Part shown: positions 15,129-15,174 of the stretch, piece after piece
How positions within the stretch are numbered: position 1 is the stretch's first letter
Layout of the letters: each line of letters starts with the position of its first letter
DNA from: Clostridium sp. UBA3947
GTDB lineage: Bacteria > Bacillota > Clostridia > Clostridiales > Clostridiaceae
NCBI GenBank assembly: GCA_002385545.1
Contig: DGDR01000076.1
Coordinates: forward strand, 1 to 15,174
Length of the DNA stretch: 15,174 bases
Direction: 5' to 3'
The notes under the pieces: model-generated
Databases searched by the model: none
The model's input: the letters and a program-made list of their open reading frames with translations, nothing else
What the model was told of the DNA's origin: nothing
Position numbers and translations under genes: made by a program

Positions 15129-15174
15129 AAAAGAGACCTTTCCCAAAAATTCTTGGGAAAGGTCTCTTTTATTT
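15129..15174. terminator. Strong terminator-like hairpin at the right edge
   Basis: A perfect 18-bp stem, 15129-15146 with 15153-15170, around a six-base loop. It starts with AAAA and ends with TTTTATTT, so it could terminate in either direction. No + strand gene ends nearby, so it most likely ends a gene to the right that is transcribed leftward, insulating the CBM21-like gene. A leader attenuator for a rightward gene is also possible. Confidence 0.75.

Overview
The window looks like a chromosomal segment from a low-GC Firmicute, most likely a Clostridium-type anaerobe. The evidence is AT-rich intergenic DNA, strong AGGAGG-type ribosome binding sites, DegV and CwlD-like amidase genes, and an iron-dependent butanol-dehydrogenase-like gene. 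No phage, insertion sequence, CRISPR array, tRNA or rRNA is visible. All genes but the last are on the + strand.

Layout. Positions 1-905 hold an N-acetylmuramoyl-L-alanine amidase, probably cut at its 5' end by the window edge, and its terminator. Positions 989-3272 hold three housekeeping genes: a Cof-type HAD phosphatase, the tRNA methyltransferase TrmL and a DegV/FakB-type lipid-binding protein. Positions 3357-12623 are an ammonium-assimilation block: gltB-gltD (glutamate synthase), asnA (ammonia-dependent asparagine synthetase), amt (ammonium channel) and glnB/glnK (P-II sensor), ended by a strong terminator. A butanol-dehydrogenase-like gene (12886-14049) follows after a 434-base gap. 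On the - strand, 14180-14992 encodes a secreted protein with two tandem starch-binding (CBM21-like) modules and no enzyme domain, with its own promoter. An 18-bp perfect terminator-like hairpin lies at the right edge.

How the genes work together. Amt brings ammonium in and P-II reports nitrogen, energy and 2-oxoglutarate status to Amt. GltBD turns glutamine plus 2-oxoglutarate into two glutamates, and AsnA fixes ammonium onto aspartate. The glutamine synthetase that GltBD needs is not in the window.

Most notable observation. The leaders of gltB and amt each carry a 5-bp stem closed by the same hexaloop, AAAGGC. Four of the five stem pairs differ between the two leaders while pairing is kept. 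In both cases the small hairpin overlaps the 5' arm of a long hairpin that looks like an attenuator. This matches the A1/G4 hexaloop signature and the terminator-overlap logic of ANTAR-protein (NasR/NitR-type) antitermination. It suggests one RNA-binding regulator, encoded elsewhere, controls both ammonium uptake and glutamate synthesis. The canonical second ANTAR hairpin was not found, so the exact architecture is open.
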